Of a stretch of 24,139 nt of DNA, positions 16,129 to 24,085 are shown piece after piece (the stretch's first letter is position 1; every line of letters begins with the position of its first letter). The position numbers and the translations under genes were made by a program. The notes beneath the pieces were generated by a model. That model searched no databases and was not told where the DNA came from. It saw only the letters and a list, made by a program, of their open reading frames with translations. The stretch covers positions 1-24,139 of the forward strand of contig CAXSAX010000046.1 in NCBI GenBank assembly GCA_964235495.1. The letters are read 5' to 3'. Source of the stretch: LMUY01 sp964235495 (lineage in GTDB: Bacteria > Pseudomonadota > Alphaproteobacteria > Acetobacterales > Acetobacteraceae).

Positions 16129-16235
16129 GCCGCCTATATGGGCGACCCAGCCCTCATGCCATGGGGCGTATGGTCCAACTTGGACGACCTTGTTCTGGCG
16201 CTGGATGGCCGCGCGAGGCAAGGCCTACGCTGCCC

Positions 16236-16800
16236 AGGCGGAGATCATCCGTTGGAGCTATGACATTCGTGCTGATCGGCGGCACAACCGTCACAATCAA
16301 AGTGGCTCACCTGCGGCTGTGCCACAGCCGGATGGTGATCGACGCACGATCGTGCGTTTACGTTCTTGAAAGACATCTGCACGCGCGGCAACTACGACGA
16401 CTCGTCCCGCGCGCTTCGCGTCGATCTCAAAGCGACAGTTGACGCGATCTTCGTCGGCCGCGAGCGGGCCTGTAATCGCCAGCTGCTGCAAATGTGCAGC
16501 CACGACCTGGTCGATCCCGTGGCCTGAACCCCGGCGTCGGGCTGGGAAAAGGGGCACGTCGAAAACCAAGTTGGCTTGCTACGGAAGCGACTCCTTAACC
16601 TTTGAATCTGGGTCAAGAGCTACGACGAGCGGAAAGCCGGGCTGCTGGACCGGATGAACTTTGTCGTGCTGGACAAGCTCGGCTACCTGCCATTCGCACA
16701 ATCCAGCGGTCAGCTACTGGTTCACCTAGTCAGCCGCCTCTACAAGCAGAGCTCGGTAAGCGGCACCATCAACCTGACTTCTGGCAAGCTGAGATGCTTG
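16236..16800 (+). pseudogene. IS21-family istA/istB remnant
   Basis: Fragments of the two IS21 genes appear in order but in different frames. istA: IIRWSYD, then VLIGGTTVTIKVAHLRLCHS, then TVDAIFVGRERACNRQLLQM with CSHDLVDPVA, a stop in place of the usual Cys, and TPASGWEKGHVENQVGLLR. This covers the end of the DDE integrase core. Near 16615 VKSYDERKAGLLDR runs directly into istB sequence (MNFVVLDKLGYLPFAQSSG, HLVSRLYKQSS), the Walker B region of the ATPase helper. The C-terminus of istA and the N-terminus of istB are therefore deleted. The remnant stops about 80 bases from the 3' end of the tRNA-Lys gene and is certainly inactive. Confidence 0.8.
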
Positions 16801-16877
16801 CCTTGTCACCTGGACCGTTACCCACAAAGGCTCGTCTTGCCTGCACGAAATCCAGGAGAGTGTTAAATTGAAGGTCG

Positions 16878-16953
16878 TGGTGGGCCCGCAGGGGTTCGAA
16901 CCCTGGACCACAAGATTAAAAGTCTCGTGCTCTACCAACTGAGCTACAGGCCC
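16878..16953 (-). tRNA. tRNA-Lys (anticodon UUU)
   Basis: On the minus strand a full cloverleaf folds: acceptor GGGCCTG paired with CGGGCCC, D arm GCTC/GAGC, anticodon stem CGAGA/TCTTG with loop CTTTTAA, T arm CAGGG/CCCTG with loop TTCGAAC. The discriminator A and the 3' CCA are encoded (16878-16880). The anticodon TTT reads AAA and AAG codons. The gene follows the cyclophilin gene by 45 bases in the same direction. Confidence 0.97.
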
Positions 16954-16998
16954 ACAACCTCACCGCCTTAGCGTGACAGTATAGCAAACGTCAACAAA

Positions 16999-17562
16999 TC
17001 AGGTATTTTCGTCAGCCATTAGTCGCATCTTGATGATCTTATCCGGATTGGTTACCGAGCCGCTGCTGCCAGCACCTTTCTTGAGTTGATCGATATACTC
17101 CATTCCGGATATGACTTGACCCCAAATGGTGTATTGTCCGTCGAGAAATGGTGCTGGTGCAAAGCAGATATAGAACTGGCTGTTAGCCGTATTCGGACTT
17201 TGCGTGCGCGCAGCGCCGACCGTGCCGCGTAGGAAATGCGCACTGTTGCTGAACTCGGCTGGAAGGTCTGGGTATTTGCTGCCGCCACTGCCCGTACCAG
17301 TAGGATCGCCACCCTGGGCCATGAAGCCGTCGATGACGCGGTGGAACACCGTGCCGTCGTAGAAATGCTCCGAACACAACAGTTTGACGCGTTCGACATG
17401 CTTGGGGGCTAGGTCCGGGCGCAAGCGAATGACAACCCGTCCACCCTTCACATCCAAGTAAACCGTGTTCTGTGGGTCAGGTGCAGGTTGCGCGTCGGCT
17501 GGGGCAGCTTCACTCATAAGGGTTCCAATCGCAATCGTTTGGAGAAAAGTGCGGCGTTGCAT
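16999..17562 (-). CDS. cyclophilin-type peptidyl-prolyl cis-trans isomerase, exported
   Basis: It accelerates proline isomerisation during protein folding. The cyclophilin core is complete: FYDGTVFHRVIDGFMAQGGD with the catalytic Arg, then GTGSGG, GTVGAARTQSPNTANSQFYI and FLDGQYTIWGQVISGM. The ATG at 17562 gives 187 residues starting MQRRTFLQTIAIGTLMSEAA, a twin-arginine (RRTFLQ) leader, then APADA as possible cleavage site; this suggests Tat export to the periplasm. The hydrophobic part is short and Sec export cannot be excluded. A GTG two codons upstream is less likely. It lies 23 bases after coaD and is probably in the gyrA-coaD operon. Confidence 0.92.
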   Translation of the reverse strand: MQRRTFLQTIAIGTLMSEAAPADAQPAPDPQNTVYLDVKGGRVVIRLRPDLAPKHVERVKLLCSEHFYDGTVFHRVIDGFMAQGGDPTGTGSGGSKYPDLPAEFSNSAHFLRGTVGAARTQSPNTANSQFYICFAPAPFLDGQYTIWGQVISGMEYIDQLKKGAGSSGSVTNPDKIIKMRLMADENT

Positions 17563-17585
17563 TAACACTCTCTTGGCAGGGGAAG

Positions 17586-18113
17586 TCAGGTCTGACGCAC
17601 CCGTGACAAGGTGCGCTCGAGCGTGAGGGCGGGCACAAAGGTGGAGATGTCACCGCCTAGCCGTGCAATCTCCTTTACGAAGCGTGACGAAATGAATTGA
17701 TGCGTCTCGCTCGCGGTCAGAAACACCGTCTCGACCGCCGGGTCCATCCGGTAGTTCATGCCTGCCATCTGGAACTCATAGTCGAAATCGCTTACGGCCC
17801 GCAGCCCCCGTACGATCACGCTCGCGCCATTCTGCCGGGCAAAGTCGATCAGCAGGCCGCTAAAGGTTGTGACTGATATGCTAGTTCCAGCACGTGCGGC
17901 AATCAGGTCAGTCTCCGCCTTGACGAGTTCCATACGCTCCGCCAGAGGGAACAACGGACCTTTGCCGTCATTGGCTGCAACACCCACCACCAGCCGATCT
18001 AAAATGCGTGCCGCCCGGGTAATGATATCCAAATGGCCATTGGTCACCGGGTCGAACGTCCCGGGATAAATCCCGGTGTGCCGATCGATCGGCAACTCCC
18101 GTAAATCAGCCAA
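17586..18113 (-). CDS. coaD: phosphopantetheine adenylyltransferase
   Basis: This enzyme transfers AMP from ATP to 4'-phosphopantetheine, giving dephospho-CoA, the penultimate step of CoA synthesis. Family motifs: GIYPGTFDPVTNGHLDII with the TxGH-like ATP site, VGVAANDGKGPLFPLAER, the conserved RGLRAVSDFDYEFQMAGMN, and TVFLTASETHQFISSRFVKE. No ATG lies near the conserved start. TTG at 18113 is preceded by GGGAG about 10 bases upstream and gives 175 residues, near the usual 160-170. This start overlaps the gyrA stop (18106-18108) by 8 bases, so coaD is probably coupled to gyrA translation. Longer upstream frames run only inside gyrA. Confidence 0.95.
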   Translation of the reverse strand: MADLRELPIDRHTGIYPGTFDPVTNGHLDIITRAARILDRLVVGVAANDGKGPLFPLAERMELVKAETDLIAARAGTSISVTTFSGLLIDFARQNGASVIVRGLRAVSDFDYEFQMAGMNYRMDPAVETVFLTASETHQFISSRFVKEIARLGGDISTFVPALTLERTLSRVRQT

Positions 18114-20931
18114 GAGAGTCGTCTCCCGTGTCGGTATCGACAGCGCCGTCCAAGTTGTCAAGCACCGGTGCAGCATCCAGAACCAGATCATCCTCCAGCC
18201 CCGCCACCGCCTCAATGACCGGGAAGACGGCAGTCACATGCTCGTCTTCACTCACACGGAATAGCGTGACGCCTGTGGCCTGTCGCCCAGTAATGCGCAC
18301 GCTGTCGCCACCGATGCGGATCAACCGGCCGACATTCGTCACCAACATCACGTCAGTGCCGGGCCGAACAGGTAGGGTGCCGACCACCTGCATGCCCTTG
18401 CGCCCGCCCAGCGTGATATTTGAAATGCCCTGGCCGCCGCGTCCAGTCACCCGGTAATCATACGCAGAAGATCGCTTGCCGAACCCGGCATTCGTCACCG
18501 TCAGCAACAGCTCTTCCCGGCGCTCCAATTCGTCCAACCGCTCGCCGCTGACCGGGCCGGACTCCTCCGTGGTGGCATCCTCGGCCTCCGCGTCGGCCTC
18601 CACGGAAACGTCCACCTCCTCGCCTTGGGCACGGCGGCGCGCCGCAGCTACGCGGAGGAAGGCAGCGCGCTCATGCACACTGGCCTCTACGTGCTGTAGC
18701 ACGGACAAGCTGATCACCTCGTCGCCTGGCGCTAGCCGAATGCCGCGGACTCCTGCGCTATCCCGTCCGGCGAATACACGCACCACGTCGTCGCTTACGT
18801 GAAAGCGGATGCAACGTCCCCGCCGGGTTGCGAGTAGCACGTCATCGCCTTCGCGACAGGTCGCGACGCCGATCAAGTGATCGCCGTCGTCCAGCTTCAT
18901 GGCAATCAACCCGGAAGAGCGGACGCGACCGAAGTCGGACAGCTTATTCCGCCGTACCCCGCCGCTTGCGGTGGCAAACAGCAGATGCAGGTTCTCCCAG
19001 AGCGCCTCGTCCTGCGGCAGCGGCAGCACAGTGGTGACTGTGTCACCTGCGAGGTCCGGCAGCAGATTGACCAGGGCGCGACCCTTGGCGGCGGGTTGCG
19101 CCTCCGGCAGGCGCCATACCTTTTCACGGAACGCCTTGCCGCCCGAGGAGAAAAACAGGACCCACTGGTGAGTGTGAGCGTTAAACGAGCGGGTAACGAT
19201 GTCGTCCCCCCGCATTCCAGCCGCCGAGCGGCCTCGCCCCCCACGGACCTGCTGGCGGAAGGCGTCAAGCGAGGTTCGCTTGATGAATCCGTCCCGGGTC
19301 ATGGTGACCACCATCTGGCCAGGCTCAATCAAGCTCTCATCATCCTGGTCGGCCACGGCGTCTACGATAGCGGTCATGCGAGGAGTGGCGATCTCCAGCC
19401 GCACAGCAGCCAGTTCTTCCCGCATCACTTCAAGTCGGCGGGGGCGGCTGCCTATAATTTCGAGAAGAGTGGTTATACGCTCAGCGACCTCATCCAGCTC
19501 GGCCTGGATCTTGTCGCGCTCCAGCCCAGTCAGCCGGGCCAAACGCAGTTCCAAAATGCCGCGGGCCTGCGCATCCGTTAGGTGCACGATCTGGCTAGAA
19601 CCTGGGTTTTCAACCAGGTTGCCAACATCATCGATCAGCGCCAGCATCGGACCAATATCCCCGGCGGGCCAATGGCGGGCCATCAGTTCCACGCGCGCCG
19701 TAGCTGAGTCCGGACTGGCACGGATGATGCGGATCACATCATCAATGTTGGCGACAGCGATGGCCAGGCCTACCAGCAAATGAGCGCGTTCCCTTGCCTT
19801 GGCCAAGTCAAATCGGCTGCGGCGGAGGATGACCTCCTCACGAAACGCCACAAAAGCGGCCAGCGCATCCTTCAGCCCGAGAAGACGGGGACGGCCGCCA
19901 TCCAAGGCTAGCATGTTGACGCTGAATTGGGTCTGCAGCTGCGTGAAGCGGTAAAGATGATTTAGCACCACCTCCGGTGTCGCATCCCGCTTAAGCTCTA
20001 TCACGATGCGCATGCCGTCGCGATCGGATTCATCGCGCAAGTCGCTGATGCCCTCAACCTGTTTGGCCCGCACCAGTTCGGCAATGCGCTCGATCAGGGT
20101 ATTTTTGTTGACCTGATAGGGAATTTCATGGACCACGATCGCATTGCGGTCTTTGCGGATTTCTTCGATCGACGCCTTGGCCCGCAAAGGAATGCCGCCA
20201 CGCCCAGTTTCGAACGCTTGCCGGATGCCGGAGCGACCAAGAATAATGCCGCCAGTGGGAAAGTCCGGCCCAGGGACAATTCGCATCAATTCGTCAAGCG
20301 TGAGGTCGGGATTAGCGATCAGCGCCAGCGCAGCATCGATCACCTCACCCGCATTGTGGGTTGGAATGTTGGTCGCCATGCCCACGGCAATGCCACTGCC
20401 GCCGTTGACCAGCAGATTGGGAAATGCGGCGGGCAACACGCGCGGTTCCTCATCCTGCTCGTCGTAGTTCGGCTGAAAATCGACAGTGTCTTTATCAATG
20501 TCGGCCAGCATATGCATCGCGGCGCGAGACAAACGACTTTCCGTGTAACGCATAGCGGCCGGTGGATCACCGTCGATGGAGCCGAAGTTGCCTTGTCCGT
20601 CAATCAATGGCACGCGCAGGCTGAAGGGTTGCGCCATGCGGACCAGGGCATCGTAGATCGCTGAGTCGCCATGTGGATGATACTTGCCCATCACCTCACC
20701 CACGATGCGGGCAGACTTGCGATATGGCTTATCATGGGTGAAACCGCTCTCGTTCATCCCATAAAGGATTCGGCGGTGCACTGGCTTCAGGCCATCTCGC
20801 GCATCCGGCAAGGCCCGGCTGACGATGACGGACATGGCGTAATCAAGGTAGGAGCGGCGCATTTCCTCCTCAAGCATGACCGGATGTAAGTCGGGCAGGC
20901 CAGGAAGCGCGGGCGGGGTGGTTTCACTCAT
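18106..20931 (-). CDS. gyrA: DNA gyrase subunit A
   Basis: It cuts and rejoins both strands in the GyrA2GyrB2 complex to introduce negative supercoils. The breakage-reunion domain opens with SYLDYAMSVIVSRALPDARD. The catalytic Tyr is 129 in AAMRYTE. The quinolone region reads KYHPHGDSAIYDALVRMAQP, with Ser90 and Asp94 at the positions of E. coli Ser83 and Asp87, the susceptible residues. The GyrA box is QVRGGRG at 561-567 and opens the C-terminal DNA-wrapping domain. An acidic insert rich in Glu and Asp (about 770-803) lies between blades of this domain, and the tail is also acidic. At 941 residues it is somewhat longer than E. coli GyrA (875). The ATG at 20931 starts MSETTPPALPG. Confidence 0.98.
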   Translation of the reverse strand: MSETTPPALPGLPDLHPVMLEEEMRRSYLDYAMSVIVSRALPDARDGLKPVHRRILYGMNESGFTHDKPYRKSARIVGEVMGKYHPHGDSAIYDALVRMAQPFSLRVPLIDGQGNFGSIDGDPPAAMRYTESRLSRAAMHMLADIDKDTVDFQPNYDEQDEEPRVLPAAFPNLLVNGGSGIAVGMATNIPTHNAGEVIDAALALIANPDLTLDELMRIVPGPDFPTGGIILGRSGIRQAFETGRGGIPLRAKASIEEIRKDRNAIVVHEIPYQVNKNTLIERIAELVRAKQVEGISDLRDESDRDGMRIVIELKRDATPEVVLNHLYRFTQLQTQFSVNMLALDGGRPRLLGLKDALAAFVAFREEVILRRSRFDLAKARERAHLLVGLAIAVANIDDVIRIIRASPDSATARVELMARHWPAGDIGPMLALIDDVGNLVENPGSSQIVHLTDAQARGILELRLARLTGLERDKIQAELDEVAERITTLLEIIGSRPRRLEVMREELAAVRLEIATPRMTAIVDAVADQDDESLIEPGQMVVTMTRDGFIKRTSLDAFRQQVRGGRGRSAAGMRGDDIVTRSFNAHTHQWVLFFSSGGKAFREKVWRLPEAQPAAKGRALVNLLPDLAGDTVTTVLPLPQDEALWENLHLLFATASGGVRRNKLSDFGRVRSSGLIAMKLDDGDHLIGVATCREGDDVLLATRRGRCIRFHVSDDVVRVFAGRDSAGVRGIRLAPGDEVISLSVLQHVEASVHERAAFLRVAAARRRAQGEEVDVSVEADAEAEDATTEESGPVSGERLDELERREELLLTVTNAGFGKRSSAYDYRVTGRGGQGISNITLGGRKGMQVVGTLPVRPGTDVMLVTNVGRLIRIGGDSVRITGRQATGVTLFRVSEDEHVTAVFPVIEAVAGLEDDLVLDAAPVLDNLDGAVDTDTGDDSLG

Positions 20932-21186
20932 AAGTCAAGAGCAGCCTAGAAAGTTCGTTTTCAGAGTACTGATATAGGGTCTGGCACCGTCGTTTGCAGG
21001 CGAATGGGAAAATCTATAACTGCTTTATATCCGCCGGAAGAAGGTCAGGCTAGGGCCTGTCATGCGCTGGGGATGGAGGCTTTCCAGCTTTATGGGATGC
21101 TGATCGTCTGCAAGCCACATTCGCCCAATGCGTTTGATAGCGACTAGGCGCCTGTTGCGCCACAGTGTCGAATAGCGCGTATGACT
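20932..21186. other. gyrA upstream region, no gene seen
   Basis: No supported reading frame occurs here. An AT-richer stretch near 20970-21030 (GATATAG, TTTATAT) is the most likely place for the gyrA promoter, but I cannot pick a convincing -35/-10 pair. Confidence 0.4.
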
Positions 21187-21528
21187 TGCGCAAAATGTCC
21201 AGCTTGATGCGCTAGGGCATGGCTTGGTGCGCGATTTTTAACACCCTGCCGGGCGTGGCACGCGGTGGATAGCCAGGCAAGCCGTCGGTTGCGGGCGGGC
21301 TGCTCCGAAATGCGGGCCCACAACCTGCGCAAGGTGCTGCGCCTGGCTTCGGGCGGCATCAGGGAGCTAACTGCGGCCGTGCTGGACAGCCGCACCCTAC
21401 GCTCGACGCCTGAAAGCGGCGCGTGGGTAGGCGCGGACGGGCACAAGCGCACTCGCGGGTCCAAGTTGCATCCGGCCATGGAGATCACGGGCCATCTTCT
21501 GGCTTCGCACGCAACACCGGATTGTTAG
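21187..21528 (+). pseudogene. IS5-type transposase fragment
   Basis: In one frame from about 21265 the sequence reads SQASRRLRAGCSEMRAHNLR, then LTAAVLDSRTLRSTPESGAW with GADGHKRTRGSKLHPAM and GHLLASHATP. This is the region around the first catalytic Asp (DSRT) of IS5-family transposases of the IS427/IS1031 type. Upstream, another frame shows GMAWCAIFNTLP, apparently the preceding part, with a stop and a frameshift between. The second Asp and the Glu regions are not recognisable. It lies between ssb and gyrA, so an old insertion separated these genes by almost 1 kb. Confidence 0.75.
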
Positions 21529-21906
21529 AAACGGCGCAGCCACTTTGCCAACGACCAAATTTCATTGACAGCCGATATGAGCGTGATCGTCCCATGGTAG
21601 GCACGGTCCGACTCAAGGAGCCGCCTAGCTAATCTTATGCCGATAAGGCCTGCAACGGCCACCGCTGGCGGAGAAGTGCCTTACGTGCCATCCAAGTCAG
21701 GATTCGAGAGCAGAAGCCTTAGGTGGTAACCCTAAATGGGCCAGCATTGCTGAGTTGCTGGGTGCATTTATTTCCACGTAATTTGCTTGCATTGTCTGAT
21801 GATGCGCTGCGAGCAGCCTGATGATATTCATCCCGCGTTTACCACCTTTGATGCACTTTTGTGAATTCTAACCAGAACAAACAATTTTCCAGGTACGCTC
21901 ACTATC
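21529..21906. other. region between transposase fragment and ssb, no gene seen
   Basis: There is no supported frame on either strand. Part of it may be the decayed 3' half of the IS5-type transposase, as DKACNGHRW near 21640 could echo a DKAYD-type motif, but this is too weak to annotate. The base composition is visibly less GC-rich than in the genes around it. Confidence 0.4.
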
Positions 21907-22422
21907 CTAAAATGGGATATCATCGTCTAGGTCGCCGTTGCCCACCCCCCCGCGATTGGGTTCCCAGGAGGCACTGTCTCCGCCTCGAGCCGGCTGCCGG
22001 GTGGCTTGTCGAGCTGAGCCCCCGCTATATCCACTTTCAGTGCTCCCGCTGTAGGTTTCGCTGCCACTGTTGCGACCGCCAAGCAGGGTGATATCCCCGC
22101 GGAAGCGATCAACGACAACCTCTGTCGTGTATTTCTCTTGGCCTGATTGGTCGGTCCATTTACGGGTCTGCAAAGCCCCTTCAACGTAGAGCTTCTCGCC
22201 CTTCTTTACGAAGCGCTCAACTACGTCCACTAGGCGATCGTTGAAGATGACCACACGATGCCACTCGGTTTTCTCTTTGCGCTCCCCAGACGCCTTGTCG
22301 TTCCAGGACTCACTAGTTGCGAGCGTGATGTTGGCGATCTTACCCCCGCTTTGCGTGCTGCGAATTTCCGGATCCTTGCCAACGTTGCCGATGATGATGA
22401 CCTTGTTCACGCTGCCGGCCAT
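21907..22422 (-). CDS. ssb: single-stranded DNA-binding protein
   Basis: It coats ssDNA in replication, recombination and repair as a tetramer. The OB fold spans about residues 4-110: SVNKVIIIGNVGKDPEIR, IANITLATSESW, EKTEWHRVVIFNDRLVDV and KGEKLYVEGALQTRKW. A flexible Gly/Ser/Arg-rich linker follows. The C-terminus DLDDDIPF is the canonical acidic tip that recruits partner proteins. The ATG at 22422 has a GGAGGG site 5-6 bases upstream; 171 residues is usual for alphaproteobacteria. The gene ends in TAG, so TAG is a real stop in this genome. Confidence 0.97.
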   Translation of the reverse strand: MAGSVNKVIIIGNVGKDPEIRSTQSGGKIANITLATSESWNDKASGERKEKTEWHRVVIFNDRLVDVVERFVKKGEKLYVEGALQTRKWTDQSGQEKYTTEVVVDRFRGDITLLGGRNSGSETYSGSTESGYSGGSARQATRQPARGGDSASWEPNRGGVGNGDLDDDIPF

Positions 22423-22486
22423 AATACCCTCCCCAACTTGAGAGATCATAGCCTGTCTGCATCACGCCGTCCAAACAGCGAGAAAA

Positions 22487-22508
22487 GCGTAGCCCAGACA
22501 GGCTACGC
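22487..22508. terminator. bidirectional intrinsic terminator
   Basis: GCGTAGCC (22487-22494) and GGCTACGC (22501-22508) are perfect 8-base arms with a 6-base loop. AAAA precedes the left arm and CTTTT follows the right arm, so either strand gives a hairpin followed by a T-rich tail. It stands 65 bases upstream of the ssb ATG, with no intact gene left on the far side. Confidence 0.7.
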
Positions 22509-22601
22509 CTTTTCAGTCTAGCACCCCGGCTGACAAGTGAGGCTTCGAGCGTGATCAGGGTGTCAGTAACGCGGATCATGCCATTGTTACAGATGACATC
22601 G

Positions 22602-22617
22602 GCAGGCTGCTGAAAAG
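22602..22617. repeat. terminal inverted repeat of the IS5-family element, left
   Basis: GCAGGCTGCTGAAAAG is the perfect reverse complement of 24051-24066. Ends of this form (GCAGGCTGCTGAAAA) occur in several IS5-family elements. Confidence 0.8.
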
Positions 22618-22618
22618 C

Positions 22619-22927
22619 TCACTGATGATCGTTGACTGCGGTCCAGCCGGGGGTTGCTTCAAGGTCGGTGAAGCAGGTCGGGCAGACCCACCAATACGCA
22701 GCTCGTTTCGAGTAGTCGGCCCCTGTCGCGTATCTCTCAAGTAACATATTTGGCCCTTGAACTCAGCAAGCTTTGTCCAGTCCACTGCGCAGTGATCATG
22801 CTTCTGCGCAGTGATCATGCTTCCATGTCCCAGTCCGTTAAATACACCGTTTGCGGTGCGAGATGAGCCCGGAGAGATGGCGGGCATTGGCGACCCGCCA
22901 ATCAGGGCCGTCATCTTTGTCACTCAT
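22619..22927 (-). pseudogene. small Cys/His-rich gene inside the IS5 element, broken
   Basis: The ATG at 22927 overlaps the transposase stop as ATGA. The first frame reads MSDKDDGPDWRVANARHLSG and stops at a TAA after 29 codons. Following the frames across two shifts gives TWKHDHCAVDWTKLAEFKG, then PNMLLERYATGADYSKRAAY and WWVCPTCFTDLEATPGWTAV before a stop at 22619. The intact protein would have about 95 residues with HDHC and CPTC motifs, a possible zinc-binding pair. I think similar small hypothetical proteins (WRVANA... HDHC... VCPTCF) exist in alphaproteobacteria; their function is unknown to me. The 19-bp tandem duplication at 22785-22822 causes one of the shifts. Confidence 0.6.
22785..22822. 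repeat. 19-bp perfect tandem duplication
   Basis: CTGCGCAGTGATCATGCTT occurs twice without spacing (22785-22803 and 22804-22822). Since 19 is not a multiple of three, it shifts the frame of the small gene it lies in. Each unit contains the palindromes TGCGCA and TGATCA. Confidence 0.95.
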
Positions 22928-23993
22928 GACGCGGCTAGCAGCTTTGGCAGGCGGACTAGATTGTAGGTGGCCATCGCGAAGGTAAACTGCCAGTCGGTCT
23001 TCGGCAGCCCGCGGTGAGGGGACTAGCGTAATTCGGCCACGGTCTCGGCCCAGCCGAATACCTCCTCGATCCGTTTCCTGATACGTAGGCTGACCGCGTA
23101 GCCCGGGTGTTGGGTGGTCCGGACGTCAATAGCTGAGCGTCGGCCGCTAATGGTCTGCGCCACGTGCGGAGTGACGTTGACCTCGCGCAACTCGGCGACG
23201 AAATCCTGGGCGTCGTAGCCCTGGTCAGCATTTGATGTGACCCGGCCTGTCCGGTCGGCATGGGCGCCAACAGGTGCAGGGCCGCCAAGCGTTCGGCATA
23301 GCCCGAGGCGTAGGTGGCGACGGCGCTTACGATCAGTCCGTTACGATTCTTCATCAGTGCATGACCCATGAAGAGTAATTTGGCTTCCTTCACAGCCCTT
23401 GCAGTACAGCCGGGCATTGGGGTTGATGGTGGAGGCGTGGGTGTCGTTGCTGCGGCGCTCGCCGTGGAAGTCGCGCTTACCGTTGCGGCCCGGGCCGGGT
23501 GGGCTGCCTAACCCATCCTTGGGTTGAAAACTTTTCGGACTGACCTAGGCTTCGGTCAGCGTGCCGTCCATCGAGAAATGCTCGCTTGACACCAGCCGGC
23601 GCACGCGGGAACGGGCCACGACGGCGGCCAAGAACCTCACAGCGACCTTGCCCGCCAGCAGCCGGTCGCGGTTCTTGGTGAAAGTCGTGGCATCCCGCAC
23701 CGGGTCATCGATGCCGAGACCGACGAACCACCGGAACAACAGGTCGAACTCGATGCGCTCGACCAATTGGCGCTTGAACCAGATGCTGTAGAACGCTTGC
23801 TGCAGGAAACGCGCTGTGCCGCTCCGGCAGGATCGACTCTCGGCCGTCCGGCGCATAAACCCGGCCGAACTCGGACGACAAGCGCATCGTTGGCAATCCC
23901 GCCGAGCACACGCAACGGATGGCCCGGCCTCACCCGCTTCTGCAGATCGACGTAGCTGAACAACGCTCCGCATACCGTGTCGCTGCCCCGCAT
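22924..23993 (-). pseudogene. IS5-family transposase, multiply frameshifted
   Basis: The ATG at 23993 starts MRGSDTVCGALFSYVDLQKR, typical of IS5. The protein continues in other frames: LSSEFGRVYAPDGRESILPE, then QAFYSIWFKRQLVERIEFDL with LLFRWFVGLGIDDPV and FTKNRDRLLAGKV. The first catalytic Asp is in HFSMDGTLTEA, followed by a TAG in place of the usual Trp. Downstream fragments are GKRDFHGERRSNDTHAST, AKLLFMGHALMKNRNGLIV, NADQGYDAQDFVAELREV (second Asp) and RIRKRIEEVFGWAETVAELR (catalytic Glu), ending NLVRLPKLLAAS at 22924. At least three frameshifts and two stops make it inactive. About 355 codons in total is the normal family size. Confidence 0.88.
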
Positions 23994-24050
23994 GATCCCG
24001 CTGCTTCAAACCTCAGCCATTGGGAGGCACACCGGCCAACCAGCCGCTAA

Positions 24051-24066
24051 CTTTTCAGCAGCCTGC
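24051..24066. repeat. terminal inverted repeat of the IS5-family element, right
   Basis: CTTTTCAGCAGCCTGC is the reverse complement of 22602-22617. It lies 57 bases upstream of the transposase ATG at 23993. Confidence 0.8.
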
Positions 24067-24085
24067 TAGGAGCTTTGCTGGTGGG

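Larger units (their letters stand above)
22602..24066 (-). mobile_element. IS5-family element with an extra small gene, decayed
   Basis: It is bounded by 16-bp perfect inverted repeats, 1465 bp in total. On the minus strand it carries a transposase (22924-23993) and then a second small frame (22619-22927) that ends 2 bases inside the left repeat. Both are disrupted. No clear target duplication is visible (GGCAGG on the left, CTGCTAGG on the right). The element stands upstream of ssb, beyond the terminator. Confidence 0.75.

Noticed and set aside
16297..16569. Minus-strand frame of 90 residues before the tRNA
   Set aside because: It is antisense to recognisable istA fragments (CSHDLVDPVA, TPASGWEKGHVENQV), so it is a shadow.
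20631..20682. Quinolone resistance mutation in gyrA
   Set aside because: The positions equivalent to E. coli Ser83 and Asp87 are Ser90 and Asp94, the susceptible residues.
22576..22923. 115-residue minus-strand open frame behind the IS5 transposase
   Set aside because: Only a short middle part coincides with the correct frame of the small Cys/His-rich gene; the rest is out of frame. The frame-corrected pseudogene explains the region better.
883..23560. Possible reassignment of UAG (in-frame TAG in the solute-binding protein, the IS3 orfB and the IS5 transposase, the last two at Trp positions)
   Set aside because: ssb ends with TAG directly after its canonical DDDIPF tip and the SorC-type regulator also ends with TAG, so TAG is a normal stop. 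The two IS copies are decayed by other mutations as well.
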